A stretch of DNA of 64,000 bases from Streptomyces sp. NBC_00536 (GCF_036346295.1 NZ_CP107819.1:4650001-4714000), one strand, 5' to 3'; positions 31,684 through 40,981 are shown, counted from the first letter of the stretch. Notes: generated by a model not told the origin, from the letters alone. A program made the numbers and translations.

Positions 31684-31704
31684 GATCTGGGGAGGAGCCC
31701 GACG

Positions 31705-32940
31705 ATGGACGCCGCCTTCACCGCGGAGCAGGAAGAGATACGCCGCACCCTGCGCGAAATCCTGGGCAAACGCTGCGGTCCGGACGAGGTCAAGGCCGCC
31801 GTCCGCACCGACACCGGATACGACCCGGAGCTGTGGCAGCGGCTCGCCCAGCGGCTCGGGCTGCCGGGCATCGCCATCGCCGAGGAGTACGGGGGCGTCG
31901 GCTGCGCCCCCGCCGACCTGGCCCTGGCCTGCGAGGAGACCGGGCGGGCCCTGCTGCCCTCACCGCTGCTGGCCACCGCCGTGCTCGCCGCGCCGCTGGT
32001 CACCGCGCTGGGCAGCCCGGCCCAGCGCGCCGCCCTGCTGCCGGGCTTCGCCGCGGGCACGCTCACCGCCGCCCTCGCGGTCCCCGGCGCCGCGCTGTCC
32101 ACCGCCCTCGCGCTCACCGGCGACAACACCGCCGGCGAGTGGGCGGGCGGCGGCCGGGCCGGGGGAGTGCAGGCCCGCCGCCCCGAGGGGGAGGAAGGCT
32201 GGCGCCTGTACGGGGAGGCCGCCCAGGTCCTCGACGGGCACGCCGCGGGCGTGCTGCTGGTCGCCGCCCACACCGGGGGCTTCGCGCGCAGCCGCGTCCT
32301 GCTGTTCCTCGTACGGTCGGACGCGCCCGGGCTCGTACGGTCCCGGCAGGCGGCCCTCGACGAGACCCGGCCCCAGGCGCGCGTCCAGCTGAGGGACACC
32401 CCCGCCGAACTGCTGGGCGAGCGTCATGAACAGGGGGCGGACATCGCGCACGCGCTGGCCGCCACCGGGCGCGGCGCGGCCGCCGTACTCGCCGCCGAGG
32501 CGGTCGGCGCGGCCGGGCAGGCGCTCGCGCGCACCGTGGACTACGTGCGCCAGCGCGAGCAGTTCGGCCGGGCCGTCGGATCGTTCCAGGCGGTCAAGCA
32601 CCGGCTGGCCGACCTGTACGTCCGGGTGCAGGCGGCCAGGTCGGCCGCCTACTACGCCGCCTGGGACCCGGAACAGGGCGGGCTCGCGCTCGCCCAGGCC
32701 CTGGAGGCGCTGCGCGTGACCGCGGGGGAGGCCATCCAGTTGCACGGCGGGATCGGCTTCACCTGGGAGCACGACGCACACCTGTACTTCAAGCGCGCGG
32801 CGGCCGACGAACTGCTCTTCGGGCCGGTCCACCGGCTGCGCGCGCACGCCGCCGACCGGGCGGGCCTCTTCGCCCCGCAGGGCCAGGCCCAGGATCCCGC
32901 GGAGAACCAGGCGCAGGACAACGAAAGGGTGGCCGTCTGA
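31705..32940 (+). CDS. Acyl-CoA dehydrogenase
   Basis: 411 residues. The N-terminus AAFTAEQEEIRRTLREILGK and the C-terminal block QLHGGIGFTWEHDAHLYFKR are typical of the family; REQFGRAVGSFQAVKHRLADLYV is the conserved dimer/FAD helix. Of the same subgroup as the dehydrogenase at 804, so it may act with a second subunit encoded elsewhere. GGAG precedes the ATG. Its stop shares one base with the start of the next gene, and a TGACG operator lies directly upstream. Confidence 0.92.
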   Translation: MDAAFTAEQEEIRRTLREILGKRCGPDEVKAAVRTDTGYDPELWQRLAQRLGLPGIAIAEEYGGVGCAPADLALACEETGRALLPSPLLATAVLAAPLVTALGSPAQRAALLPGFAAGTLTAALAVPGAALSTALALTGDNTAGEWAGGGRAGGVQARRPEGEEGWRLYGEAAQVLDGHAAGVLLVAAHTGGFARSRVLLFLVRSDAPGLVRSRQAALDETRPQARVQLRDTPAELLGERHEQGADIAHALAATGRGAAAVLAAEAVGAAGQALARTVDYVRQREQFGRAVGSFQAVKHRLADLYVRVQAARSAAYYAAWDPEQGGLALAQALEALRVTAGEAIQLHGGIGFTWEHDAHLYFKRAAADELLFGPVHRLRAHAADRAGLFAPQGQAQDPAENQAQDNERVAV

Positions 32941-33443
32941 TGGCTCCAGCTCCCGGCGTCAAGCCCGGCATCAAGCCCGGCGTCAAGCTGATGCAGAAGG
33001 TCTCCTCGACCCTCCTGTTCGCCAAGATCGCACCGCACTTCATCCCGGCCATGGACAAGGCGGTGCACAAACTGACGCGCGGCAGGGTGATCCTCAGCGC
33101 GCAGATGCTGCCCGGCGTGATCCTCACCGCGAAGGGCGCCAAGACCGGTGAGCCGCGCACCACGCCGCTCGCGTGCATGCCGGAGCAGGACGGGGCGAGC
33201 TGGATCCTGATCGGGTCGAACTTCGGCCGCCCCGGCCATCCGGCCTGGACGGGGAACCTGATCAAGCACCCGGACGCCGACGTCAGCTGGAAGGGCCAGG
33301 ACATCGCCGTACGGGCCCGGTTGCTCCAGGGTGAGGAGCGCGTGGCGGCGTGGCAGGCGGCGCTGAAGTTCTGGCCGCCGTACGCGGCGTACCAGGCGCG
33401 CATCGAGCGCGAGATCCGGCTGTTCCGGCTGGAGCGGCGCTGA
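32940..33443 (+). CDS. F420-dependent Ddn-type nitroreductase family protein
   Basis: 167 residues of the deazaflavin (F420)-dependent oxidoreductase family (DUF385). The core is ILTAKGAKTGEPRTTPLACM (about residues 61-80) and WILIGSNFGRPGHPAWTGNL (about 90-109), the F420 and substrate regions. These proteins reduce quinones or enones. The N-terminus has a short GVKPGIKPGVK repeat. ATG overlaps the TGA of the acyl-CoA dehydrogenase gene, so it is translationally coupled and in the same regulon. Confidence 0.9.
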   Translation: MAPAPGVKPGIKPGVKLMQKVSSTLLFAKIAPHFIPAMDKAVHKLTRGRVILSAQMLPGVILTAKGAKTGEPRTTPLACMPEQDGASWILIGSNFGRPGHPAWTGNLIKHPDADVSWKGQDIAVRARLLQGEERVAAWQAALKFWPPYAAYQARIEREIRLFRLERR

Positions 33444-33468
33444 TCGGGCCGGAAGCGGCGGAGTTGGC

Positions 33469-33524
33469 GGTGCGGGTGAAGCGGTACGGGTGAAGCGGTG
33501 CGGGTGAAGAGGTACGGGTGAAAC
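33469..33524. repeat. 14-bp tandem repeat, four copies
   Basis: Units alternate GGTGCGGGTGAAGC and GGTACGGGTGAAGC, in the spacer between the convergent Ddn-type and TetR genes. Confidence 0.75.
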
Positions 33525-33556
33525 GGTCGTTGACGTCGGCGGAGTGACCGCCGGGG

Positions 33557-33580
33557 CGGCGGACCCCTGGGGGTCCGCCG
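33557..33580 (-). terminator. Hairpin at the 3' end of the TetR gene
   Basis: Arms CGGCGGACCCC (33557-33567) and GGGGTCCGCCG (33570-33580), abutting the TetR stop codon; probably acts on both converging genes. Confidence 0.6.
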
Positions 33581-34228
33581 TTACCGGGTGGGCTTCTTGC
33601 CGGTGATGCCGAGGTGGACGAGCAGGGCCAGGTTCGGCTTCAGCTCGGCCTGCTTCACGCCCCAGGTCTGGAACCCCTTCTGGTGCGAGGCCACCGCGGC
33701 GAGCATCGCGACCAGGGAGCCGGCCATCGCGGCAGGGCTGACGTCCTTGTCGACCTTGCCCTTCGCCTGGAGCTCCTTCACCGATTCGGTGAGGGAGTTG
33801 GTGACCGAGTTCAGGATCTTCATGCGGATCTTGTAGAAGCGCTTGTCGCCCTCGGCCGCGCCGAGGTCGACGACCCGCAGGATCGCGTCGTTGCGCCGCC
33901 AGAAGTCCAGGAAGCCCTCGACGAGTTCCTCCGCGGCGGCCCAGCCGGCCTTGCCGACCCAGGCCCGGCCCTCGACGAGCGCGGTCAACTGCGCGCCCTC
34001 GTTGGCCATTTCCTCGGCGATCTCCAGGACGGCACCTTCGACGTCCGGGAAGTACTGGTAGAAGGTCGCGGGGGAGGTACCGGCCTTGCGGGCGACGTCG
34101 ATCACCTTGACGTCGCGGTACGGCGAGGAGCTGAGCATCTCGCTGAGGCAGTCGAGCAGCTTCTGCCGCGTCGCCTGGCCGCGCCGACCGGCCACGCGGC
34201 CGTCGACGGTGCGTACTTGTCCTGTCAT
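33581..34228 (-). CDS. TetR family regulator, candidate regulator of the catabolic genes
   Basis: 215 residues. The helix-turn-helix is at about residues 20-68 (GQATRQKLLDCLSEML, IDVARKAGTSPATFYQYFPD); the ligand domain follows (LVEGFLDFWRRNDAILRVVD). It stands alone, divergent from the VOC gene that precedes afsK. It is the only TetR in the window without its own clear inverted repeat, and it lies amid operons carrying TGACG palindromes, so it is a candidate for their repressor (inference). In S. coelicolor I recall a TetR gene (SCO4421) at the corresponding place next to kbpA-afsK. Confidence 0.88.
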   Translation of the reverse strand: MTGQVRTVDGRVAGRRGQATRQKLLDCLSEMLSSSPYRDVKVIDVARKAGTSPATFYQYFPDVEGAVLEIAEEMANEGAQLTALVEGRAWVGKAGWAAAEELVEGFLDFWRRNDAILRVVDLGAAEGDKRFYKIRMKILNSVTNSLTESVKELQAKGKVDKDVSPAAMAGSLVAMLAAVASHQKGFQTWGVKQAELKPNLALLVHLGITGKKPTR

Positions 34229-34551
34229 GCCGTCAGCTTACCGAGGGGTGATCGGCGCGCGATTCGGCCGCCTGCAAATGGGGTCACGGGGTACCTGGCC
34301 TGCGCGTACTCCACCCAGGGGGCGGAATCCGGCCGCGCCCGCGCGGCGACCGCGACCACGCCCTCCGCAGCGCCCCGCTCCTGCTCCCGCGCCCGCCCCC
34401 GAGCCGTCCCCCGAATAGTCTTATCAACAGGCTGTGGACAAGTTGGCGGGGGGATCATGGGGCGGGGGGCAGACTGGCCCATGTAGTGCGACACCGCGCC
34501 ACACCACGCCACACCGTATGGCACCGCATGAAAACGGAAGGAAGAGGGCCC
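34229..34551. other. 323-bp intergenic region with no gene
   Basis: Divergent promoter region between the TetR and VOC genes. The notable feature is an inverted DnaA-box-like pair (34421-34441). A repeated ACACCACGCC/ACACCGCGCC stretch at about 34488-34515 precedes the VOC gene. I see no small gene. Confidence 0.6.
34421..34441. other. Inverted pair of DnaA-box-like sequences
   Basis: TTATCAACA, then GGC, then TGTGGACAA (inverse of the consensus TTGTCCACA). The left half is imperfect. Same GGC spacer as the pair at 2868. Confidence 0.5.
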
Positions 34552-35340
34552 ATGGCCACATTCTCGGAGGGCACGCCCTGCTGGGTGGACGCCTCCCTTC
34601 CGGACGTCGAGGCGGGCAAGCGCTTCTACGGGGAACTCTTCGGGTGGACCTTCGGGGACAGCGCGGGAGCCGCCTACGGGCACTACACGCAGGCCTACCA
34701 CCAGGGCCGCAACGTCGCCGCCCTCGCGCCCAAGCCCGACGGCCGGATGCCCACCGTCTGGGGCGTCTACCTGCACACCGCCGACGCCTACGCCGCCGCC
34801 GCCCGGATCCGCGCGGCGGGCGGCCAGCTGGTGACCGACCCGGTGGCCGTGGGCCCGTACGGCACGGCTGCGATGGCCGCCGACCCCGGCGGCGCGGTCT
34901 TCGGGCTCTGGCAGCCCGGCACCCACGACGGCTTCGAGGTCCAGCAGGAGCCGTACTCGTACTGCTGGAGCGAGCTGTACACGCGGGCCCGGGACGCCGT
35001 GGACGTCTTCTACGCCAATGTCTTCGGGTACGTCCCCCAGGACCAGGAGGACGCGGGCACCGACTACCGCACCTGGTCCCCGCCCGGCAGCGTCCCCGGC
35101 CCGTCCACCGCCGTCATCGGGCGCAGCCTGATCACCGACGCCTTCCCGGAGGCCATGCCCGCGCACTTCCTGGTGTACTTCGCCGTCCCGGACTGCGACG
35201 AGGCGGCCCTGACCGTACGCCGTCTGGGTGGCCGGGTCACGGCCGATCCCTTCGACACCCCCTACGGCCGGATCGCGGTCGTCACCGACAACCAGGGCGC
35301 CGTCTTCGCCCTCCTCTCGGAGTCCACGGCCCGGACATGA
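34552..35340 (+). CDS. kbpA: Two-domain VOC protein upstream of afsK (KbpA-like)
   Basis: 262 residues with two VOC units: about 5-120 (GTPCWVDASLPDVEAGKRFY through DPGGAVFGLWQPG) and 135-255 (YCWSELYTRARDAVDVFY through DNQGAVFALLSES). GGAAGAGGG precedes ATG 34552. Position directly upstream of afsK and length (S. coelicolor KbpA is 252 residues, as I recall) point to KbpA, the AfsK-binding protein that inhibits AfsK autophosphorylation; the symbol rests on synteny and recollection, not alignment. If right, it restrains AfsK in the cytoplasm until a signal releases it. Confidence 0.65.
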   Translation: MATFSEGTPCWVDASLPDVEAGKRFYGELFGWTFGDSAGAAYGHYTQAYHQGRNVAALAPKPDGRMPTVWGVYLHTADAYAAAARIRAAGGQLVTDPVAVGPYGTAAMAADPGGAVFGLWQPGTHDGFEVQQEPYSYCWSELYTRARDAVDVFYANVFGYVPQDQEDAGTDYRTWSPPGSVPGPSTAVIGRSLITDAFPEAMPAHFLVYFAVPDCDEAALTVRRLGGRVTADPFDTPYGRIAVVTDNQGAVFALLSESTART

Positions 35341-35604
35341 CCCGGACATGACCTGGGCCTGACCCGGGCATCACCGGGCACGACCCGGGCGTGAACGGAG
35401 GGGCCGCGGGCGCCGGGTGACGTGAAGTGTGACGCAGCCGCCGGCGGAGCCCCGGCGGAGCCATGGCCCGGACCCGGCGCGGGCCTGACAGAATCGGGAT
35501 GCGCGACCCCCGGGCGGTGCCCGGGAGTGAGACGCTGCACGGGGCCGGCGGGGACGCCGGCGGGAACGGGCCGTCGGAGGTCCGTACGGGGAGGTGTGAG
35601 GCGA

Positions 35605-38127
35605 GTGGTGGAGCAGCTGACGCAGCACGACCCGAGACGGATCGGCCCCTTCGAGGTGCTGGGACGGCTCGGCGCCGGCGGCATGGGGCTGGTCTATCTC
35701 GCACGGTCGGCGTCCGGACGCAGGGTCGCGATCAAGACGGTGCGCACCGAGCTCGCCGAGGACCAGCTCTTCCGGGTGCGGTTCACCCGGGAGGTCGAGG
35801 CCGCGCGCGCCGTGTCCGGCTTCTACACGGCCGCCGTGGTCGACGCGGACCCGCGCGCCGCCGTGCCGTGGCTGGCCACCGCCTACGTCCCGGCGCCCTC
35901 CCTGGAGGAGATCGTCAACGAGTGCGGGCCGATGCCCGCCCAGGCCGTACGGTGGCTCGCCGCCGGGATCGCCGAGGCGCTCCAGTCCATCCACGGGGCG
36001 GGGCTGGTCCACCGCGACCTGAAGCCGTCCAACGTGCTGGTGGTCGAGGACGGGCCGCGCGTGATCGACTTCGGCATCGCCAGCGGGGTCTCCAACACCC
36101 GCCTGACCATGACGAACGTCGCCGTCGGCACCCCCGCCTACATGTCGCCCGAGCAGGCCAAGGACTCGCGGAGCGTCAAGGGCGCCAGCGACGTCTTCTC
36201 GCTCGGGTCCACCCTGGTCTTCGCCGCCACCGGACACCCGCCGTACCACGGGGCCAATCCGGTCGAGACGGTCTTCATGCTGCTGCGCGAGGGCCCGAAC
36301 CTGGAGGGGCTGCCGGACGAGCTGCGCCCCCTGATCGACTCGTGCATGCAGATGGACGCGCTGAACCGGCCGACCCCGGCCGACCTCCAGGCGCAGCTCG
36401 CCCCGCACCTCTTCGCGGTGGGCGAGGTCGGCGACGACAGCGGGACGGCCTCGGCCTGGCTGCCCCCGCGGGCCGTGGCGATGATCGAGACCCGGCGCGC
36501 GGTGGGGCACCGTACGCCCGGATCCGGTGCGGGAGCGCGCGGCGGTGCGGGAGCCGGTCAGGGGCCCGGGGCGGGTGTCGGCGCGGGTGTCGGCGCCGGC
36601 GGGCGCGATTCCGCGGGCCGCGGCGCCGGTACGCACCAGCGCAGGCCCACCCCGCCGCGCGGCTCCGACCCCTGGGCCGACCCGCGCACCGGGCAGGCCC
36701 CGCCGCCGCGCCCGGAGCACCCGCCGATGGCTCCGCTGCCGGGCGAACCGGTGCGGCTCGGCGGCTCACCGGTGCCGATCGGCCCCGGGCCGCGGGTGTC
36801 CGTATCCGCCCTGGCCGCCCCGCCCGCCCCGGCGGGCGCCTCCGCCGCGGATTCGGCGACGGGCTGGGTCCGCCCGCCCGGCGGCTCCTCGCCCTCGCCC
36901 ATGTCCTCGTCCGTGCCGCCGTCGCGGGGGTCCGTCCCGCCGGGCGGGCTCCCCGACACCGCCGGGGTGCCGCGTCCGGGCCCCGCGCCGGACGGCGGCC
37001 GCTGGCGGCCGTGGCGCTTCCGCATGTCCAACGAGGTCTGGGGCACCCCGGCCGTCGCGGGCGAGCTGCTGTACGTCACCTCCTTCGAGGTGCACGCCCT
37101 GGACGTGGCGAGCGGCCGCCGCCAGTTCAAGACCCGGGACGTCGCCTGGTCCATGGCCGTCTCGGACGGCCGCATCCACGCCTCCGACGGCCCCTCGCTC
37201 TACGCGCTGGACGCCACCGAGGGCTCCGAACGCTGGCGGCTGTCCACCGATTCCTGGGTGTACGCGCTGCGCGCCGACCGGGGCACCGTCATCACCGCCA
37301 CGCGCGGGGGCGGCGTACAGGCCTGGGAGGCCGCCAACGGCCAGAAGCTGTGGGAGCTGACGGGCGCCCAGACCGACTTCGAGACCCCGGAAGCCGCTCC
37401 GGTGCTGCACGACGGCACGGTGTACGTCTGGCAGGACGCGCGGCTGCGCGCGCTGGACGCCCGTACCGGCCGTGAGGCCTGGTCGTACCCGGTGGGCGAC
37501 GCGGCGTCCTGCGGGAACGTGCCCGTCCGGGTCACTCCGGCCGCCGACGGCAACGTGTACGTCGCGGCCGGGTCCCGGGTGCTGTCCGTGGACCGGGCCT
37601 CGGGCCGGGTCCGCTGGCACTTCGAGGCCCCCGCGGTCTTCATGGCCCCGCCCGCCTTCGCGCCGGGCCCCGCGGTGACGGGCGGCGGCGTGTACCTGGT
37701 GGACTACCTGGGCACCGTGTACGCGCTCGACGCCACCACCGGCGCGGACCGCTGGCGGATCTCCACCGAGCCCCGCCAGTCCCCGGACCCGGTGATCGTC
37801 GCCCACGGCAACGTCCACCTGGGCGCGGGCAGCGCGCTCTACACCCTGGACGCGGTCACCGGCACCCCGAAGTGGCGCTTCGCGGCGGGCGGCGAGATCA
37901 CCGGATCCCCGGCGGTCGCCGACGGCCGGGTGCACTTCGGGTCGGCGGACCACTGCCTGTACACGCTGGACGCGGCGGGCGGCCAGCTCCGCTGGAAGCT
38001 GGCCACGGGCGGCGAGATCACCGGCTCGCCGGTGGCGGAGGCGGGCGTGGTGTACGCGTGCAGCAAGGACCGCTGCGTGTACGCGCTGGACGCGGCGAAG
38101 GGGACGGGCACGCGCACGGGCGCCTGA
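35605..38127 (+). CDS. afsK: AfsK serine/threonine protein kinase
   Basis: 840 residues. Kinase domain about 8-275: P-loop [15 protein letters not shown], catalytic HRDLKPSN (His at about 136), DFG at about 155, activation loop ending [12 protein letters not shown] Gly/Pro/Ala-rich linker (about 295-465) leads to a C-terminal PQQ-type beta-propeller (about 470-840) with repeats such as [15 protein letters not shown] and [15 protein letters not shown]. This architecture and the opening [20 protein letters not shown] match S. coelicolor AfsK, which phosphorylates AfsR to switch on afsS and antibiotic production and also influences polar growth. No transmembrane segment separates the domains. 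GTGs at 35596 and 35608 are alternative starts. Confidence 0.92.
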   Translation: MVEQLTQHDPRRIGPFEVLGRLGAGGMGLVYLARSASGRRVAIKTVRTELAEDQLFRVRFTREVEAARAVSGFYTAAVVDADPRAAVPWLATAYVPAPSLEEIVNECGPMPAQAVRWLAAGIAEALQSIHGAGLVHRDLKPSNVLVVEDGPRVIDFGIASGVSNTRLTMTNVAVGTPAYMSPEQAKDSRSVKGASDVFSLGSTLVFAATGHPPYHGANPVETVFMLLREGPNLEGLPDELRPLIDSCMQMDALNRPTPADLQAQLAPHLFAVGEVGDDSGTASAWLPPRAVAMIETRRAVGHRTPGSGAGARGGAGAGQGPGAGVGAGVGAGGRDSAGRGAGTHQRRPTPPRGSDPWADPRTGQAPPPRPEHPPMAPLPGEPVRLGGSPVPIGPGPRVSVSALAAPPAPAGASAADSATGWVRPPGGSSPSPMSSSVPPSRGSVPPGGLPDTAGVPRPGPAPDGGRWRPWRFRMSNEVWGTPAVAGELLYVTSFEVHALDVASGRRQFKTRDVAWSMAVSDGRIHASDGPSLYALDATEGSERWRLSTDSWVYALRADRGTVITATRGGGVQAWEAANGQKLWELTGAQTDFETPEAAPVLHDGTVYVWQDARLRALDARTGREAWSYPVGDAASCGNVPVRVTPAADGNVYVAAGSRVLSVDRASGRVRWHFEAPAVFMAPPAFAPGPAVTGGGVYLVDYLGTVYALDATTGADRWRISTEPRQSPDPVIVAHGNVHLGAGSALYTLDAVTGTPKWRFAAGGEITGSPAVADGRVHFGSADHCLYTLDAAGGQLRWKLATGGEITGSPVAEAGVVYACSKDRCVYALDAAKGTGTRTGA

Positions 38128-38213
38128 CGCGCCCTACGCGCCTGACCTGCGCGGGTGACGGACTGCGGCCCCGCCGGGTCGCGCGGCGCACCGGGAGTGA
38201 CAGGATGGACCCC

Positions 38214-38708
38214 ATGAGCAACGTTTTCTTCGACATCAACATCAACGGCGAGGCCGCCGGCCGCATCGTCTTCAACCTCTTCGACGAGGTCGTCCCGAAG
38301 ACCGCCACGAACTTCCGCGAGCTGGCCACGGGCGTGCACGGCTTCGGCTACGCGGGCTCCGGCTTCCACCGCGTCATCCCCCAGTTCATGCTGCAGGGCG
38401 GTGACTTCACCCGCGGTGACGGCACCGGCGGCAAGAGCATCTACGGCGAGAAGTTCGAGGACGAGAACTTCAAGCTGAAGCACGACCGCCCGTTCCTGCT
38501 GTCGATGGCGAACGCCGGCCGCAACACCAACGGCTCGCAGTTCTTCATCACCACGGTCCTCACCCCGTGGCTCGACGGCAAGCACGTCGTCTTCGGCGAG
38601 GTCGTCGAGGGCTCCGAGCTGGTCCAGAAGATCGAGTCCCTGGGCTCCCAGTCCGGCGCCACCCGCGCCAAGATCGAGATCGCCGCGTCCGGCGTCGTCG
38701 AGAAGTAG
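38214..38708 (+). CDS. Cyclophilin-type peptidyl-prolyl isomerase
   Basis: 164 residues, full-length single-domain cyclophilin without signal peptide, so cytoplasmic. Active-site residues are visible in [20 protein letters not shown] (Arg/Phe), NGSQFFITT and [14 protein letters not shown]. It catalyses cis-trans isomerisation of peptidyl-prolyl bonds. It is 87 bases downstream of afsK, possibly with its own promoter. A strong hairpin follows. Confidence 0.95.
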   Translation: MSNVFFDININGEAAGRIVFNLFDEVVPKTATNFRELATGVHGFGYAGSGFHRVIPQFMLQGGDFTRGDGTGGKSIYGEKFEDENFKLKHDRPFLLSMANAGRNTNGSQFFITTVLTPWLDGKHVVFGEVVEGSELVQKIESLGSQSGATRAKIEIAASGVVEK

Positions 38709-38736
38709 TCCCCCGGGGCCCCGCCCCAGGCACGCC

Positions 38737-38764
38737 GGCCCCGCCCCCTCAGGGGGGCGGGGCC
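38737..38764. terminator. Bidirectional terminator hairpin
   Basis: Arms GGCCCCGCCCCC (38737-38748) and GGGGGCGGGGCC (38753-38764) with a 4-base loop, between the convergent cyclophilin and SUKH genes; it overlaps the last codons of the latter. Confidence 0.75.
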
Positions 38765-39297
38765 GCCGCCATACCCGGCCCCAGCTCCGCCTGATCGCCG
38801 CGCATCAGGCTGGAGAGCGCTTGGGCCTCGTCCCGGCCGAGGAAATACGGCCCGGTGTGGTGGAGGTAGAAGAACCGCCCCAGGTCGTCCATGAGGACGA
38901 TCCCGGCCTCGCCGAATTCGTACCCGACGGGGAAGAGCTTCCGCCCCAGCTCACCCGACAGCTCGGCGATGTCCTCGGCGTCCCCGTCGTAACCCAGCGT
39001 CGGGTCCGCGACGAACACGCGCTCCGGTGCCAGGGGCGCGGCGAACTCCAGTCCGCAATACCGGCTGACGAACTCCCGTACCCCGTCCCAGGGCGCCAGC
39101 GGGAACCCCTGCCGGGCGCAATCCCTGACCCGGGCGCCGATGAGCCGCTCGGCGCCGGCGCCGTCGTACCGGTCCGGCCTCCAGCCATGGCCCCAAAGCC
39201 AGGCCCCCACCTCTTCCGCCGGTGCGGGCGCCCTCATGCCGGGTGCTTCCCGGCTGGCCAGGGCCTCCGCGCCCACGCCGGGGAGCCCGTCAGGCAA
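38749..39297 (-). CDS. SUKH-3 domain protein, probably split third domain
   Basis: 182 residues with one SUKH-3 domain (about 28-165): VGAWLWGHGWRPDRYDGAGA, YDGDAEDIAELSGELGRKLF and FYLHHTGPYFLGRDEAQAL match each domain of the upstream gene. SUKH proteins are immunity proteins against contact-dependent or polymorphic toxins. The TTG at 39297 has GGAGGG 5 bases upstream; ATG 39237 is an alternative. The linker PDGLPGVGAEAL just after the upstream stop continues the pattern of the first inter-domain linker, so a single-base indel at about 39295 may have split a three-domain protein. No toxin gene is near. Confidence 0.8.
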   Translation of the reverse strand: MPDGLPGVGAEALASREAPGMRAPAPAEEVGAWLWGHGWRPDRYDGAGAERLIGARVRDCARQGFPLAPWDGVREFVSRYCGLEFAAPLAPERVFVADPTLGYDGDAEDIAELSGELGRKLFPVGYEFGEAGIVLMDDLGRFFYLHHTGPYFLGRDEAQALSSLMRGDQAELGPGMAAAPPP

Positions 39298-40312
39298 GGT
39301 GACCCTCCGCGTCCTCCAGCGGTCCGCGCAGCAAGCAGCGGACCGCCTCGTACCTGGTGGTGCCGGCGAAATAGCTTCCTGTGTGATGCAGCAGGAAGAA
39401 GCGTTCTCTCTCGTCGATGAGGAGCATCGAGCCGTCGAATGTCTCGTATCCGACGGGAAACACCTTCACGCCCAACCTGGCGGCGAATTCGGCCACGTCC
39501 TCGCCGCTCTCTTCGTAAATCCAATGCGGGGTGAAGACCAGGATCGCCGTCGGCTCACCGGGGATGGTCAGCTGGAGCAGCCCGTACTCCCGGAGGAACT
39601 CCACCGCCGCCTGGATCGGATCGATGGGGAACCCCTCGGCCGCGTACTTGTCGGTGACGACGCGCAGCAACTCGGGCACCTGGTCGCCGATGTCCCGTCC
39701 CGGGTACCAGCCGACTTCCGTCAGCCAGGCCTCCACCTCATCCCGCGACCCCCGCGCGAGCGGGGAGGCGGCCACGCCGGGGATTGCGCTGGGCAGGTGG
39801 TCCTCCGCGTCCCGCATGGGGGCGTTCGCGAGGCTGATGAAAGCCTCGTGCTTTCCGGCGCCCATGTAATGGTTTCCGGTCTCGTGGATGTAGAAGAACC
39901 GTCCCTGTTCGTCCATCAGGATGCAGGATCCTTCGGACGTGTCATAGCCGATGGGGAACAGCCTGACGCCAAGGGATTCGGCGAGTTCCGCGACCTCCGC
40001 GGGCTCTCCGTGCCACATCTTTGCGGGCTCGAAAACAACCGAGTCGCCTCTCCCCGGACTGAGGGAGAGGCGAAGTGCCCCGTGCTCCCGGAGGAACCTG
40101 GTGGCCGGTGCGAGGGGTTGTAGGACGACTCCCTCTTCGAGGTATTCGCTGATTGCGTTCCCGACCAGATCCCCGGCTTGGGTCCCGATGTCCCGGTCAG
40201 GGAACCAGCCGTGCTGGAGGAACCAGGTGTCCACGTCTTCGGGATCCCTCAGTCTCACCACGGCCGGTCCCTTCGCTGGTGGGCCTTGAGGTCGCGGGTT
40301 CAAGGCTGCCAT
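39290..40312 (-). CDS. Tandem SUKH-3 domain protein (two domains)
   Basis: 340 residues: SUKH-3 domain one at about 20-165 (DVDTWFLQHGWFPDRDIGTQ, FYIHETGNHYMGAGKHEAF) and domain two at about 190-330 (EVEAWLTEVGWYPGRDIGDQ, FLLHHTGSYFAGTTRYEAV). It has the W-Y/F-PGRDIG and H-x-TG motifs of the family. It overlaps the third SUKH gene by 8 bases. A short palindrome at 40319-40334 precedes it. Multi-domain immunity proteins of this sort are thought to counter several toxins at once; here they stand without a recognisable toxin. Confidence 0.85.
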   Translation of the reverse strand: MAALNPRPQGPPAKGPAVVRLRDPEDVDTWFLQHGWFPDRDIGTQAGDLVGNAISEYLEEGVVLQPLAPATRFLREHGALRLSLSPGRGDSVVFEPAKMWHGEPAEVAELAESLGVRLFPIGYDTSEGSCILMDEQGRFFYIHETGNHYMGAGKHEAFISLANAPMRDAEDHLPSAIPGVAASPLARGSRDEVEAWLTEVGWYPGRDIGDQVPELLRVVTDKYAAEGFPIDPIQAAVEFLREYGLLQLTIPGEPTAILVFTPHWIYEESGEDVAEFAARLGVKVFPVGYETFDGSMLLIDERERFFLLHHTGSYFAGTTRYEAVRCLLRGPLEDAEGHLA

Positions 40313-40318
40313 GAGGGT

Positions 40319-40334
40319 CTGACAGGCGTGTCAG
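40319..40334. promoter_or_regulatory. Palindrome upstream of the SUKH genes
   Basis: CTGACA, GGCG, TGTCAG, 6 bases upstream of the ATG of the tandem SUKH gene. Similar in flavour to, but spaced differently from, the TGACG operators; significance uncertain. Confidence 0.35.
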
Positions 40335-40355
40335 GGGGCAGGGGAGTTGGCCGGA

Positions 40356-40874
40356 TCAGGTGTGGTCTGCGGGTGGGGGCCAGGCGGCGTTCGTGGGGGT
40401 GACCGGGGGGAGGTCGAGGGGTTCGTACGGGGCCGGGGTGCGGGTTCTGCGGCGGCCTCGGCCGCGCATGACGGCCGCGGCCAGGATCAGCAGGGCGCCG
40501 CCGCCGAAGGCGTTCGCCACGCCCTCGCCGAGGCCCGTGCCGTCGCCGCCGACGGAGAGGCTGCCCACGGCCTGGCCCTGGCGGACCATCCACAGCACAG
40601 TGATGCCGATGACCACGATCCCGGCGACGGCCATGAGGACGCGCGAGCGCAGGAAGACGGCGGCCAGGGTGAGCAGGGCGGCGAAGAGGAAGGCCAGCAG
40701 GATCGAGGCCATGACGCCGGACTTGCCGGTGGGGTCGATGCCGGAGCCGGAGAAGAGGTCGGTGAGGCGGTAGTCCCGGCCGTGCCGGCCGTCGTACCAG
40801 GCGCGGAAGGGGCTCCAGACGGCGGCCGCCGCTCCGATGAGACCCATCAGGGAACCGATTGCGTTGCGGATCAA
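40356..40874 (-). CDS. Small membrane protein, unknown function
   Basis: 172 residues with hydrophobic segments at about 4-20, 54-75 (ASILLAFLFAALLTLAAVFL), 79-97 (VLMAVAGIVVIGITVLWMV) and 123-140, and a basic, Pro-rich cytoplasmic tail. The YDGRHGRDYRLTDLF segment lies between helices one and two. I do not recognise the family. Confidence 0.75.
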   Translation of the reverse strand: MIRNAIGSLMGLIGAAAAVWSPFRAWYDGRHGRDYRLTDLFSGSGIDPTGKSGVMASILLAFLFAALLTLAAVFLRSRVLMAVAGIVVIGITVLWMVRQGQAVGSLSVGGDGTGLGEGVANAFGGGALLILAAAVMRGRGRRRTRTPAPYEPLDLPPVTPTNAAWPPPADHT

Positions 40875-40981
40875 TGCCCGGCCCTCCGGGGAGTGGGTGG
40901 GTCTTGATCCCCGACGCTACGCCGGGCGCGCGCCACCCGCATGCGGGGCTAGCCCGACCCGGGCGCCCGGGGCGGCCCGGC

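Noticed and set aside
34213..34228. Possible autoregulatory TGACG operator at the start of the TetR gene
   Set aside because: Only one half (TGACGG) is present; the other half does not match, so I do not count it as a site.
2868..34441. Replication origin
   Set aside because: Each place has only one box pair, no cluster of many DnaA boxes, no dnaA/dnaN genes nearby.
35422..35604. AfsK start at an upstream ATG (35422)
   Set aside because: The extra 61 residues are Gly/Pro/Cys-rich and unlike AfsK; the recognised N-terminus begins at 35605-35608 with GAGG upstream.
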